From positions 1-64,000 of the forward strand of contig WRIR01000006.1 in NCBI GenBank assembly GCA_009782605.1: a stretch of 64,000 nucleotides of DNA, in the 5' to 3' direction. The notes under the pieces are model-generated. The model was given only the letters and a program-made list of their open reading frames with translations. It was not told where the DNA came from and ran no database searches. Position numbers and translations under genes: made by a program. Every line of letters begins with the position of its first letter. Within the stretch, counting starts at the first letter, position 1. Origin of the DNA: Eggerthellaceae bacterium. GTDB lineage: Bacteria > Actinomycetota > Coriobacteriia > Coriobacteriales > Eggerthellaceae. Of the stretch, positions 32,477-40,816 are shown one piece after another.

Positions 32477-33247
32477 GTGATAAAAAAGAAATCCCCTGCT
32501 GAGATAGATGCGATGAGGGAGGCCGGGCGTGTCTCGGCCAAGGTGCTCCGCGAAGTGGGCGCCCGTGTCGCACCGGGCGTCTCGACCCTTGAGCTCGACC
32601 GCTTCGCCGAAGCGCTCATCCGCTTGGAGGGCGGCATCCCGGCATTCAAGGGCTACGGGGGTTTCCCGGGCTCCATCTGCGCCTCCCGCAACAACGAGAT
32701 AGTCCACGGGATACCTTCTGCCACCGTCATCTTGCAGGAGGGCGACATCCTCTCTATCGACACGGGCGCCATCGTGGACGGCTGGGTGGGGGACAATGCC
32801 TGGACTTACGCGGTCGGGGCCGTCTCGGCGGAAAAACAGCGCCTGCTCGAAGTCGCCGAGAAGTGCATGTGGGCCGGGCTCGACGCGGCGCGCGTCGGCA
32901 ACCGCCTCATGGACATCGGCGCGCGGGTCCAAAAGATAGCGGAGTCCGCGGGCTTCGGCGTCGTGCGCGAGTACGTGGGGCACGGCATCGGGCGGAGCAT
33001 GCACGAGGACCCCAACGTCCCCAACTACGGGCGCCCGCGCACCGGCATCAAGCTTGAGGCGGGCATGGTGTTCGCCATCGAGCCGATGATCAACGCCGGC
33101 AGCCACGAGACCCGGCAGATGTCCGACGGCTGGCTCGTGGTCACGGCAGACGGCTCCGCGTCGGCGCATTTCGAGAAAACGGTGGCAATCACCGAGGACG
33201 GCCCGCTCATCCTCACCACTGAGGAAGGGCACGAGCGCCCCGTCTGA
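32477..33247 (+). CDS. map: Methionine aminopeptidase, type I
   Basis: A 256-residue metalloprotease that removes the initiator methionine from nascent proteins. The metal ligands are visible: aspartates in SIDTGAIVDGWVGD, His in YVGHGIGRSMHEDP, Glu in FAIEPM and Glu in HFEKTVAIT. GTG start. In many bacteria map lies beside adk; here it is separate, with its own promoter. Confidence 0.95.
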   Translation: MIKKKSPAEIDAMREAGRVSAKVLREVGARVAPGVSTLELDRFAEALIRLEGGIPAFKGYGGFPGSICASRNNEIVHGIPSATVILQEGDILSIDTGAIVDGWVGDNAWTYAVGAVSAEKQRLLEVAEKCMWAGLDAARVGNRLMDIGARVQKIAESAGFGVVREYVGHGIGRSMHEDPNVPNYGRPRTGIKLEAGMVFAIEPMINAGSHETRQMSDGWLVVTADGSASAHFEKTVAITEDGPLILTTEEGHERPV

Positions 33248-33249
33248 GC

Positions 33250-33279
33250 TTGACAGCAAGGCCGCGAAGCCTCTATCCT
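33250..33279 (+). promoter_or_regulatory. Promoter of the haem-sensor kinase gene
   Basis: TTGACA (33250-33255), 18 bp, TATCCT (33274-33279). The predicted start is at about 33286, immediately before the kinase ATG at 33287, so the mRNA may have almost no leader. Confidence 0.65.
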
Positions 33280-33286
33280 GGGGTCG

Positions 33287-34963
33287 ATGCTCAAGCGGAC
33301 GAAAATACAGTTCAAGATATCGGTGCTGCTGATAGTGCTCTTGGCAGTAGCCATGGCCATGAACGTCGCGTGGAGCCGCTATTCGCAGACCCGGCAGGCC
33401 GAGATCGAGATGCTGGAAAAGACCCAGATACTCAACCAGCAGATGCACGCCGTCTGGAACTTCATCGACATCAACCAAAAGCGCATCGACACCGACGCAA
33501 ACGGCGAGTACAACTTCAAGAACATCTACTGTGCGCTCGTGGGGAAGGGCGTCGCAAAGCTGTTCATGAAGAACACCGACTACGTGATCCGCTACGTGAG
33601 CTTCCAGCCCCGCTACAGCAGCGCCTACCCGGACAGCTTCGAGAGCGCCGCGCTCACGCAGTTCGGCGAGGATATGGAAAGCGACGAGTACTATGGAATC
33701 ACCGAATTCGAGGGCCGCGACGTGTTCCGCTATGTCTCGCCGATACTCGTGCAGGAGGGCTGCCTGGAATGCCACGGAGAGCCAGCGGGAGAGATCGACG
33801 CGACGGGGCATGCGAAGGAGGGCCTGCGGGTGGGGGAGATAGCCGGCGCGTCGAGCATCATCATGCCCATCGACATCTACATGGAGGGCATCGGCTCGAA
33901 CATCGCCCAGCAGTCGATAATCTTCTTCATCGTCTTGGCCGCGTCCATCGCGGTGGTGATATTCGCTATCTCGCTGCTGGTGACGCGCCCGCTCAGAAGG
34001 ATGGAGACCGCCTTCGAGCGCATGGAGATAGACCACTTCGACACCGAGTTCAGCGACGCATGGTCCTCAAGCGAGATACTCGACCTCCAGAAGAAGTTCC
34101 ACCTGATGGCCAAGCGCCTCCAAGCGCTCTACGACAACCTTGAGGACGAGGTGGCCGACCGCACCCGGCGGCTTGTCGAGGCGAACGAGGTCCTTGACGA
34201 GCAACGGGCGAACCTCGAACACGCAAACGCGCTGCTCCAGGCCGAGAGCCTGTACAAGTCGGACTTCCTGGCCATGATGAGCCACGAGTTCCGGACGCCC
34301 TTGACCTCCATCTTGGCCTATGCCGACATACTTGAGCGGTCCGATACCTCCCTGTCCGACAAGGAGCAGGACGCCATCGACGAGGTCAGGGAGAACGGCA
34401 TCGTCTTGCTGACCATGGTCAACAACATCCTTGAGGCGGCCCGCGTCGACGCGGGCAAGCTTGAGCTCACCTACGAGATAGTCGACATGGTCGACCTCAT
34501 CGCCACGGTGGAAGGGGCGATACTGCCCCTGGCCGAGCGGCGCAACATCCGCTTCGCCACCAGCGTCGACCCCGCGGTGCCGCTCATCCGGGCCGACTGG
34601 GAGTCGCTGAGGCGGATCGTCGAGAACCTGGCGTCCAACGCCGTGAAGTTCACGCAGCGGGGAGGCGAGGCAAGCATCTCGATAACCAACGACCCCCAAA
34701 GCAGGGGCTGGATAGCGATCTCGGTCTCCGACACGGGCATCGGCATCAAGGAGGAGGACATCCCCTCCGTCTTCGAGAAGTTCACCCAGGTCGACAAGTC
34801 GGCCTACCGCCGCTTCAGCGGGTCGGGCATCGGGCTTGCGGTGGTCAAGATACTGACCGAGGCGCACGGGGGGACGGTCGAGGTTATCAGCGAGCCGAAG
34901 CAGGGGTCTACCTTCATAGTGAGGATACCCATGGACAGGCCAGAAAGGCGGAACAGCCCATGA
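33287..34963 (+). CDS. Sensor histidine kinase with periplasmic haem-c (CxxCH) domain
   Basis: A 558-residue kinase. TM1 is about residues 9-30; an extracytoplasmic domain of about 180 residues carries C159-L-E-C162-H163, a covalent haem c site, and resembles DUF3365 (Tll0287-like) haem sensor domains. TM2 is about 211-232, followed by a HAMP region, a coiled coil, HisKA with H333 in MMSHEFRTPLTS, and an HATPase with N (ENLASNAVKFT), G1 (DTGIGI) and G2 (GSGIGLAVV). It likely senses redox state or a small ligand. ATGA overlap with the response regulator gene; just upstream of two molybdoenzyme operons. Confidence 0.88.
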   Translation: MLKRTKIQFKISVLLIVLLAVAMAMNVAWSRYSQTRQAEIEMLEKTQILNQQMHAVWNFIDINQKRIDTDANGEYNFKNIYCALVGKGVAKLFMKNTDYVIRYVSFQPRYSSAYPDSFESAALTQFGEDMESDEYYGITEFEGRDVFRYVSPILVQEGCLECHGEPAGEIDATGHAKEGLRVGEIAGASSIIMPIDIYMEGIGSNIAQQSIIFFIVLAASIAVVIFAISLLVTRPLRRMETAFERMEIDHFDTEFSDAWSSSEILDLQKKFHLMAKRLQALYDNLEDEVADRTRRLVEANEVLDEQRANLEHANALLQAESLYKSDFLAMMSHEFRTPLTSILAYADILERSDTSLSDKEQDAIDEVRENGIVLLTMVNNILEAARVDAGKLELTYEIVDMVDLIATVEGAILPLAERRNIRFATSVDPAVPLIRADWESLRRIVENLASNAVKFTQRGGEASISITNDPQSRGWIAISVSDTGIGIKEEDIPSVFEKFTQVDKSAYRRFSGSGIGLAVVKILTEAHGGTVEVISEPKQGSTFIVRIPMDRPERRNSP

Positions 34964-35640
34964 AGATCATGCTTGCCGACGACGAGCCCAGTATGCAGAA
35001 ACTCGTGAGGCGCGTCATCGAGGACGGGGGATACGAGTTCTGCTGCGCCTATGACGGGCTTGAGGTCGTCGAGCTCATCGAGTCTGAGAAGCCCGACCTC
35101 CTGCTGCTCGACGTGATGATGCCGCGGCTCGACGGCTTCCATGCCTGTACCGTGCTGCGCGACAACGGGGTCAAGATACCCATCATCTTCCTCTCCGCCA
35201 AAGGCGACATCGTCGACAAGAGCGTCGGTTTCGACGCCGGCGGCGACGACTACCTGGTCAAGCCCTTCAGCCCCGACGAGCTGCTCATGCGCATCAAGGC
35301 CCACCTCCGCCAGTTCGAGCGGGCGACAGAGGCGTCCAAGACGATATACGAGGGCAGGCTTGAGATCGACATAAGCCGCAGGCGCGTGCTGTGCGAAGGG
35401 CAGGTCGTGCCCTTCACGCCCAAGGAGTTCGACATCCTCTCATACCTCGCCCAGCAACGAAACGAGATAGTCACCCGCGAGCAGCTGGTCAACGAGGTAT
35501 GGGGCGAGGAATTCATGGGCGAGACCTCAAGCGTGGCGGTGTTCATACGCAAGATACGCGAGAAGATAGAGGACGATCCCTCCCGGCCCCAGCTCTTGAG
35601 AACCATGCGCAACGTCGGCTACATCTTCGGGCTCGAATGA
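34960..35640 (+). CDS. OmpR/PhoB-family response regulator
   Basis: A 226-residue regulator. The receiver domain has D7-D8, phospho-acceptor D51 (LLLLDVMMP), S79 and K101; the C-terminal winged helix includes FTPKEFDILSYLAQQRNEIVTREQLVNEVWGE and VFIRKIREKIEDD. Translationally coupled to the kinase. OmpR-type proteins bind as tandem dimers to direct repeats of ~11 bp, exactly the spacing in the two promoter blocks downstream (35740-35779 and 40681-40720). Confidence 0.93.
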   Translation: MKIMLADDEPSMQKLVRRVIEDGGYEFCCAYDGLEVVELIESEKPDLLLLDVMMPRLDGFHACTVLRDNGVKIPIIFLSAKGDIVDKSVGFDAGGDDYLVKPFSPDELLMRIKAHLRQFERATEASKTIYEGRLEIDISRRRVLCEGQVVPFTPKEFDILSYLAQQRNEIVTREQLVNEVWGEEFMGETSSVAVFIRKIREKIEDDPSRPQLLRTMRNVGYIFGLE

Positions 35641-35656
35641 GCAGCCACGCGCAGTA

Positions 35657-35716
35657 GGCAGCCGCGCAGGGCGGGCACCCGCACAAGGCACCCGCGCAGG
35701 GCGGGCAGCCGCGCAA
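35657..35716. repeat. Two tandem 30-bp repeats
   Basis: 35657-35686 and 35687-35716 match at 27 of 30 positions. Each is built of two related ~15-bp units (GGCASCCGCGCAGGG type). They lie between the response regulator gene and the regulatory box. Function unknown; the GC-rich repeat contrasts with the AT-rich box that follows. Confidence 0.7.
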
Positions 35717-35739
35717 AGCAGCTAGACAAAGCGCACAGC

Positions 35740-35826
35740 CACATTAAGAAAAATTAATGTAACCTTAAAAAAGGGTAAATTCAGTTCCCGGCGATATCTT
35801 GGTAAACTGGAAGCACCGCTTATGCT
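35740..35826 (+). promoter_or_regulatory. Regulated promoter of molybdoenzyme operon 1
   Basis: Four elements, TTAA at 35744, 35754 and 35765 and TAAA at 35776, are spaced 10-11-11 bp, followed by TTGGTA (35799-35804), 16 bp and TATGCT (35821-35826). The block 35740-35810 aligns without gaps to 40681-40751 (53/71). This is the pattern of tandem OmpR-family sites upstream of an activated promoter. The leader to the start codon is about 130 nt. Confidence 0.75.
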
Positions 35827-35965
35827 GCTTGCGTCAAGGCGCAGGCAGGGCTTGCGGCAAGGAGGAGGGAATTGGATACAAGGAGGGAGGAGCTGGTATA
35901 AGGGTCCGGCTTAACGGGCCGGTATTCCCCAAAGGCCATCTTAATTCATCACCAAAGGAGAGCTA

Positions 35966-38446
35966 ATGGACGAAGTAAGGAAACTTCAGGGTTTTTCCCG
36001 CCGTCGGTTTGTACAAGGTGCTGCCGTTCTTGCGGCAACCGGCATGCTTGCCGGGTGCAGCCCCGGTAGCCCCGGTACTCCGGGACAAGGGGGCGGGGGT
36101 GGCGGCTCGGCTTCCGAGACGACCATCTATTCGGGCGCTTGCCGGGGCAACTGCGCAAGCGGCTGTTTTTTGAACATTCACGTCCGTGACAACCAGGTCG
36201 TCCGCACCAGTGCGCGCGACTTCCCCAACACAGACTACAATCGCATATGCTCACGGGGCCTGACGCATATGGGCCGCATGTACGGCGCACACCGCCTGCT
36301 GTACCCGATGAAGCGCGTCGGCGAGCGCGGCTCGAACGATTTTGAGCGCATCGGCTGGGACGAGGCCCTTGACACCATCGCCGAGAAATGGCAAGGCTAT
36401 ATCGATGAGTACGGGGCCCAGTCCATCATGTTCTTCATGGGCTCGGGCAACTACGCGCTTCTCAGCGGCTCGTGCAACTGGGCGGGCCCCTACCAGCGCT
36501 TCATCAACGTCTTGGGGCTTTCGTACTGCAGCCTCAACGTGGATGCCGCCATGGGCTTCGGCAGCTCGCGTGCGACCGGGGGCATCGATCTCGCAAACGA
36601 GCTGACGGACCGCAAGAACGCCAAGACCCAGATATTCTGGGGCAATAACCCGGCGGTCTCCATGCCGCAGACGATGCATTGGTTCCTCAGGGCCAAGGAG
36701 CAGGGTACCCGGCTCATCGTCATCGACCCAGTTTACAACGTAAACGCCTCGAAGGCCGACTGGTGGCTGCCTGTCAAGGGCGGCACCGACGGCGCCTTGG
36801 CGCTCGGCGTCCTGAACGTCCTTCTTGAAGAGGGTTGGGTCACCGAGGACGACTTGAGGACACGGACGAACGCCGACCTGCTCATCAAGGAGGATGCCAA
36901 GTTCCTGCGCATGAGCGACTTGGGCGTCGAGCCCACAGAAGAGGTCAACCCCGCAACGGGCGAGCCGACGACGGTTGACCCCCTGGTGGTCTGGGACTCA
37001 GACGCGGACAAGGCCGTCGCCTTCGGCGAGGCGGCCACAACGGCCCTCAAGGACGTCAAGGACATCGACGGCATCAAGGTGCAGACGGTCTATGAGAACG
37101 CCTTAGACCATATCTCGCAGTACCCGCCGGCAACCGCGGCAAAGGTCTGCGGCCTTACCGAGGCAGACATCCGCGAGCTCGCGCGCGTCTACCACGAGGA
37201 CGGCCCCGTCACCACCGAGATCATGATGGGCTGCAACCACTACATCAACGGCCACTACACCTCATGGCCCCTCTACCTGGTCGGCCTGCTGACAGGCAAC
37301 GTGGGCAAGCCCGGCGCGGCCATGGGCACGAGCCAGGAATACCTCCCCATGATATTCTACTCGAACGTCGCCGCGGCGCACTACCCGACCGCCGCCGACG
37401 GCACCCCCGTCCCCGGACAGGCCGCCTACCTCCACACGATGCTCATGGAGGGCGTGCTCGACTCGGGCACCTACCTGGGCGAAGAGCTCATATTGAAGAG
37501 CATGTACGTCCACTGTTCCAACCCGATAGTGACGATGTGCGACCACGAGTACACGAAGAGGTGGTTCGACAAGTTCGAGTTCGTGGTCGTGGCCGACGTC
37601 TGCATGACCGAGACCTGCAAGCACGCCGACATCGTGCTGCCCTCGGCCTACTGGTTCGAGCAGATCGACATCGCCTACCTGTTCAGCACGCACCCCTACC
37701 TGCTGTGGCAGGACAAGGCTGTCGAGCCGCTCGGCGAATCGAGGCCCGACTACGACATATTCGGGCAGATACTCGGCAAGCTCGGCCTAGGCGAGTTCTG
37801 GCTCACGGACGAGGAATATATCGACACCATACTCGACAGCGACTACTGGCGCAGCGTCGGCGTCACGCCCGAGAACCTCAAGGCCAACAAGCTCGCGCGC
37901 ATCTACCCCGAGGGGGACAAGATAGCCTCGACCGAGGCCTTCGCCACGGAGACCGGCCGCATCGGCCTTTACATCGATACCGTGGTGCCTGCCTATGTCT
38001 CCGGCAACCCGATAGACGAGTCCATCGAGCACGGCCTGCATTGGGAGACGCCGAAGTACGCCGGCGAGGACCGCGAGCACCGCGCCACCTACCCCTACCA
38101 CTTCCTCTCGGAGCACATGCGCACCCACACGCACAGCCAGTGGTGGGACTGCGAATATGTCAAGGAGTACGAGGCGGAGCCCATCGTGAAGGTCAACCCC
38201 GACGACGCGGCCGAGCTCGGCATCGCCGAGGGCGACATCCTCAAGATGTCCAACGCCCAGGGCTCCGTCACCATGAAGTGCGCCTTGAACGCCGGCCTGC
38301 CGCGCAAGATGATCAGCTCTTCGCGCAGCTGGCAGCTGGACGACTTCATCGACGGGCATTTCGCAAGCCTGCCCCCGAAGGAGTTCAACCAGGTATGCGC
38401 CAACCAGGCCTTCAACGACGTCGCAGTCAAGATCGAGAAAGTATAA
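35966..38446 (+). CDS. Tat-exported molybdopterin oxidoreductase, DMSO reductase family (operon 1)
   Basis: An 826-residue catalytic subunit. The N-terminus has a twin-arginine signal (SRRRFVQGAAVLAATG) ending in LAGC, so it may also be lipidated. A 4Fe-4S site is formed by C59-x3-C63-x3-C67-x27-C95. Molybdopterin-binding regions (RIGWDEALDTIAEKW, FWGNNPAVSMPQTMHWF, VIDPVYNVNASKADWWLPVKGGTDGALALG) follow. A Gly-rich linker separates signal and enzyme. The substrate cannot be read from sequence; this family in Eggerthellaceae includes many respiratory reductases and catechol dehydroxylases. It is the first gene of a four-gene operon. Confidence 0.92.
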   Translation: MDEVRKLQGFSRRRFVQGAAVLAATGMLAGCSPGSPGTPGQGGGGGGSASETTIYSGACRGNCASGCFLNIHVRDNQVVRTSARDFPNTDYNRICSRGLTHMGRMYGAHRLLYPMKRVGERGSNDFERIGWDEALDTIAEKWQGYIDEYGAQSIMFFMGSGNYALLSGSCNWAGPYQRFINVLGLSYCSLNVDAAMGFGSSRATGGIDLANELTDRKNAKTQIFWGNNPAVSMPQTMHWFLRAKEQGTRLIVIDPVYNVNASKADWWLPVKGGTDGALALGVLNVLLEEGWVTEDDLRTRTNADLLIKEDAKFLRMSDLGVEPTEEVNPATGEPTTVDPLVVWDSDADKAVAFGEAATTALKDVKDIDGIKVQTVYENALDHISQYPPATAAKVCGLTEADIRELARVYHEDGPVTTEIMMGCNHYINGHYTSWPLYLVGLLTGNVGKPGAAMGTSQEYLPMIFYSNVAAAHYPTAADGTPVPGQAAYLHTMLMEGVLDSGTYLGEELILKSMYVHCSNPIVTMCDHEYTKRWFDKFEFVVVADVCMTETCKHADIVLPSAYWFEQIDIAYLFSTHPYLLWQDKAVEPLGESRPDYDIFGQILGKLGLGEFWLTDEEYIDTILDSDYWRSVGVTPENLKANKLARIYPEGDKIASTEAFATETGRIGLYIDTVVPAYVSGNPIDESIEHGLHWETPKYAGEDREHRATYPYHFLSEHMRTHTHSQWWDCEYVKEYEAEPIVKVNPDDAAELGIAEGDILKMSNAQGSVTMKCALNAGLPRKMISSSRSWQLDDFIDGHFASLPPKEFNQVCANQAFNDVAVKIEKV

Positions 38447-38458
38447 GGGGTGATATAA

Positions 38459-39121
38459 ATGACCAGATACGGAATGACAATAGACCTCAACCGCTGCTTC
38501 GGCTGCCAGACCTGCGCCGCCGCCTGCAAGATAGCCAACAACCTGCCCATAGGCTTGAACTACTGCGTCGTGTACACGAAAAGCGACGACGACTGGACCC
38601 AGGACGGCACCGCGGTCGCAACCGGCGCCATAGCCAACGACAGCGCCGGCGGCACCTACCCGGACTGCACGCTCAGCTTCTTCCCGCTGCAGTGCCAGCA
38701 CTGTGCTGCCCCGGCATGCGCCCCGGTCTGCCCGACGGGGGCCCGCTACCGCGACCCCGACACCGGCATAGTCAAAACGAACTACGACGACTGCATCGGC
38801 TGCGACGCCTGCATCAGCGGGTGCCCCTACAAGGTGAACACCCTGATCACGTCGGATGCGGAATACTACATCGACATCAAGGTCGGCGAGCATGACGCCC
38901 CGCCGCACACAACGGGCACCGTCGAGAAGTGCACCTTCTGCGACAACCTCATCGAGCGCGGCGAGGTACCGGCATGCATGCAGCTGTGCCCGGGGCGCGC
39001 CCGCTACTGGGGCGACCTCGACGACCCGGGCTCCGAGCCCAACAAGGCGAAGGAGGGCCGCGAGGTCATGCTGTACAAAGAGGACCAGGGCACCGGGCCG
39101 AGCGTCTTCTATCTGAAATAG
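38459..39121 (+). CDS. Four-cluster ferredoxin subunit, DmsB type (operon 1)
   Basis: A 220-residue electron-transfer subunit. Four cysteine groups (CFGCQTCAAACK, CQHCAAPACAPVCP, CIGCDACISGCPYK, CTFCDNLIERGEVPACMQLCP) bind four 4Fe-4S clusters. It should shuttle electrons between the membrane subunit and the catalytic subunit. No signal peptide; in this family it is exported bound to the Tat-tagged partner. 12 bases after the catalytic gene. Confidence 0.93.
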   Translation: MTRYGMTIDLNRCFGCQTCAAACKIANNLPIGLNYCVVYTKSDDDWTQDGTAVATGAIANDSAGGTYPDCTLSFFPLQCQHCAAPACAPVCPTGARYRDPDTGIVKTNYDDCIGCDACISGCPYKVNTLITSDAEYYIDIKVGEHDAPPHTTGTVEKCTFCDNLIERGEVPACMQLCPGRARYWGDLDDPGSEPNKAKEGREVMLYKEDQGTGPSVFYLK

Positions 39122-39134
39122 CCGGGCATGGCCC

Positions 39135-39169
39135 GCCTGTCGGACGCGCGCTTGGTGCGTCTGGCAGGC
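39135..39169 (+). other. Intercistronic hairpin between ferredoxin and chaperone genes
   Basis: GCCTGTCGGACGC (39135-39147) pairs with GCGTCTGGCAGGC (39157-39169). No T-run. It may protect the upstream mRNA end or reduce read-through, so that less chaperone than enzyme is made. Confidence 0.4.
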
Positions 39170-39217
39170 CGGCCCGGCCTATCCGACCGCTTATGAGACT
39201 ACGGGGATGGCATCACG

Positions 39218-39961
39218 ATGACAGGCACGGAACCCGACCGACATGCAAGGCCTCCGCAGGCCGCCCCTTCGGCCCCTCGGGACACGGCCCTTGAGCAGGC
39301 GATAGCGAGCGCCGACTTGTTCGCCCTTCTGGCGGCGGCTTTCGCTTTCCCATCTGAGGGCACCGCCCAGGGGATAGCCGAGGGGGCCTTTCAAGACGAC
39401 GCGCTTGCCTGCTTCCACGAGCTCGGGGCCCCGGAAGGCACCCTCGCAGAGCTTCGCGAGGCCCTTTCCGGCATCAAGGCCTCAGAAGGCGGGCTGTCCG
39501 TGGGGCAGATGCGCAAGGAGCACTCCTTCCTCTACCTGGTGCTCGGCCAGGACACGCGGATATTCCCCTATGAGGGCGCCTTCCTCCATGTGGGCGAGGG
39601 CCGCCCCGGCCCCCCGTCCTTGTTCCTGGCCCCCCGGACCCAGGATGTCAAGGACTGGATGAGGCGCTGCGGTGCCCTTCCCGAAAATGCGGACACGGAG
39701 CCTGTTGACAGCGTCTCCAACGAGTTCGACTTCATGCGCCAGCTCTACACCAACCGGGCACAGGCCCTGCTCGACGGCGACAGCGATGCCGCCGATGCGT
39801 GGCAGCAGGAGGCCTGTGCCTTTCGCGCCGAGCACATCGACACCTGGGTCCCGCAGCTCATGGAGCGCACTATCGATGTCACGCGGTCTGGCGTGTATGC
39901 CGCCCTCGCCCGGTTTGCACTGCTTTCCCTGACTACCATCCCTGTGGCTGTAAAGGACTGA
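39218..39961 (+). CDS. TorD/DmsD-like molybdoenzyme chaperone (operon 1)
   Basis: A 247-residue all-helical cytoplasmic protein. RKEHSFLYLVLGQDTRIFPYEG and EHIDTWVPQLMERT match TorD-family motifs. Such proteins bind the Tat signal of the catalytic subunit and hold it until the cofactor is inserted. The first ~25 residues are Pro/Ala-rich. 4 bases before the membrane subunit gene. Confidence 0.85.
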   Translation: MTGTEPDRHARPPQAAPSAPRDTALEQAIASADLFALLAAAFAFPSEGTAQGIAEGAFQDDALACFHELGAPEGTLAELREALSGIKASEGGLSVGQMRKEHSFLYLVLGQDTRIFPYEGAFLHVGEGRPGPPSLFLAPRTQDVKDWMRRCGALPENADTEPVDSVSNEFDFMRQLYTNRAQALLDGDSDAADAWQQEACAFRAEHIDTWVPQLMERTIDVTRSGVYAALARFALLSLTTIPVAVKD

Positions 39962-39965
39962 CGAC

Positions 39966-40688
39966 ATGATATTTCTCATCACGCTGCTCTGCGTCATCGC
40001 TTTCTCGTTCATTTTCAAGGCACCGCTGGAAAAGGCACCCTGGGCCTTCTACGCACTTGCCCTCGTGCTTGTCGTGCTCTTCGTCTGCCGGGAGGGCTTG
40101 GGCTTTCCTGTCTATATCGAACGTCCCATCTTCTACCTCGTGCAGAAATGCACCGTCGCGACCGCCCTGTTCGTCGTGGTGATGTTCATCGGCGTTTTCA
40201 GCGACCAGTCGCGCATCCGCAGATACCTCATGCCGGTACGCGCCGAGCTCTCCATCCTCGGTTGCCTGATGGCCCTGGGGCATATCATCAACTACCTCAT
40301 GGTCTATCTGCCGCAGGTCATGGGGGTCTCTGCCACCATACGCACGAACATCGTCTTCTCCTTCGGCCTTGCCCTCTTTTTGGTGTTGCTCTTAGTCGTG
40401 CTGGGCGCTACGTCCTTCAACGCGATAAAGCGGCGCATGAGCGCGGTGGCCTGGAAGCGTGTCCAATGGTTCGCCTACCCCTTCTTCCTGCTCATCTACG
40501 TGCACAGCATGCTCTTCCTCCTGCCGCCAGCCTTGAACGGCAGCGGGACAGCCCTGTTCAGCGTTGCGGTCTATACGGCGGTGTTCGCGGGCTACCTTGT
40601 GGCTCGCAGCGTGGCTGCCCTGAGGGCGGGCAAGGCGGCGGGGCAGGGCGCCTTGCAGGGGGAGGCACAGGAGGCGGCCGCACATTAA
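39966..40688 (+). CDS. Polytopic membrane protein, ferric reductase/YedZ-like (operon 1)
   Basis: A 240-residue protein with about seven membrane helices. Two histidines within helices (ALGHIINYL and IYVHSMLF), together with the fold pattern, suggest a haem-b-binding ferric-reductase-like domain of the MsrQ/YedZ type. It probably links the quinone pool to the ferredoxin subunit of operon 1. Its stop codon TAA (40686-40688) lies inside the first element of the next operon's regulatory box. Confidence 0.75.
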   Translation: MIFLITLLCVIAFSFIFKAPLEKAPWAFYALALVLVVLFVCREGLGFPVYIERPIFYLVQKCTVATALFVVVMFIGVFSDQSRIRRYLMPVRAELSILGCLMALGHIINYLMVYLPQVMGVSATIRTNIVFSFGLALFLVLLLVVLGATSFNAIKRRMSAVAWKRVQWFAYPFFLLIYVHSMLFLLPPALNGSGTALFSVAVYTAVFAGYLVARSVAALRAGKAAGQGALQGEAQEAAAH

Positions 40689-40767
40689 CAAAAATTAACG
40701 CAAGGTTAAAACGAGGTAAATTCAACTTATGGAGATTTCTTGATAGACTGAAAAACAGTGGTCAAAG
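40681..40767 (+). promoter_or_regulatory. Regulated promoter of molybdoenzyme operon 2
   Basis: TTAA at 40685, 40695 and 40706 and TAAA at 40717 have the same 10-11-11 spacing as the operon 1 box. TTGATA (40740-40745) is a -35 candidate, but the -10 (TCAAAG region) is poor, consistent with dependence on an activator. The first half-element overlaps the end of the upstream gene. Confidence 0.72.
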
Positions 40768-40816
40768 CTGTCTGCCGTCAAGTTGCGGGCAGCGATTACG
40801 TCAAGGAGGAGGTCGT

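Noticed and set aside
32360-34036. Minus-strand ORF of 558 residues over map and the kinase gene
   Set aside because: It lies opposite two genes with intact catalytic motifs and shows no recognisable fold.
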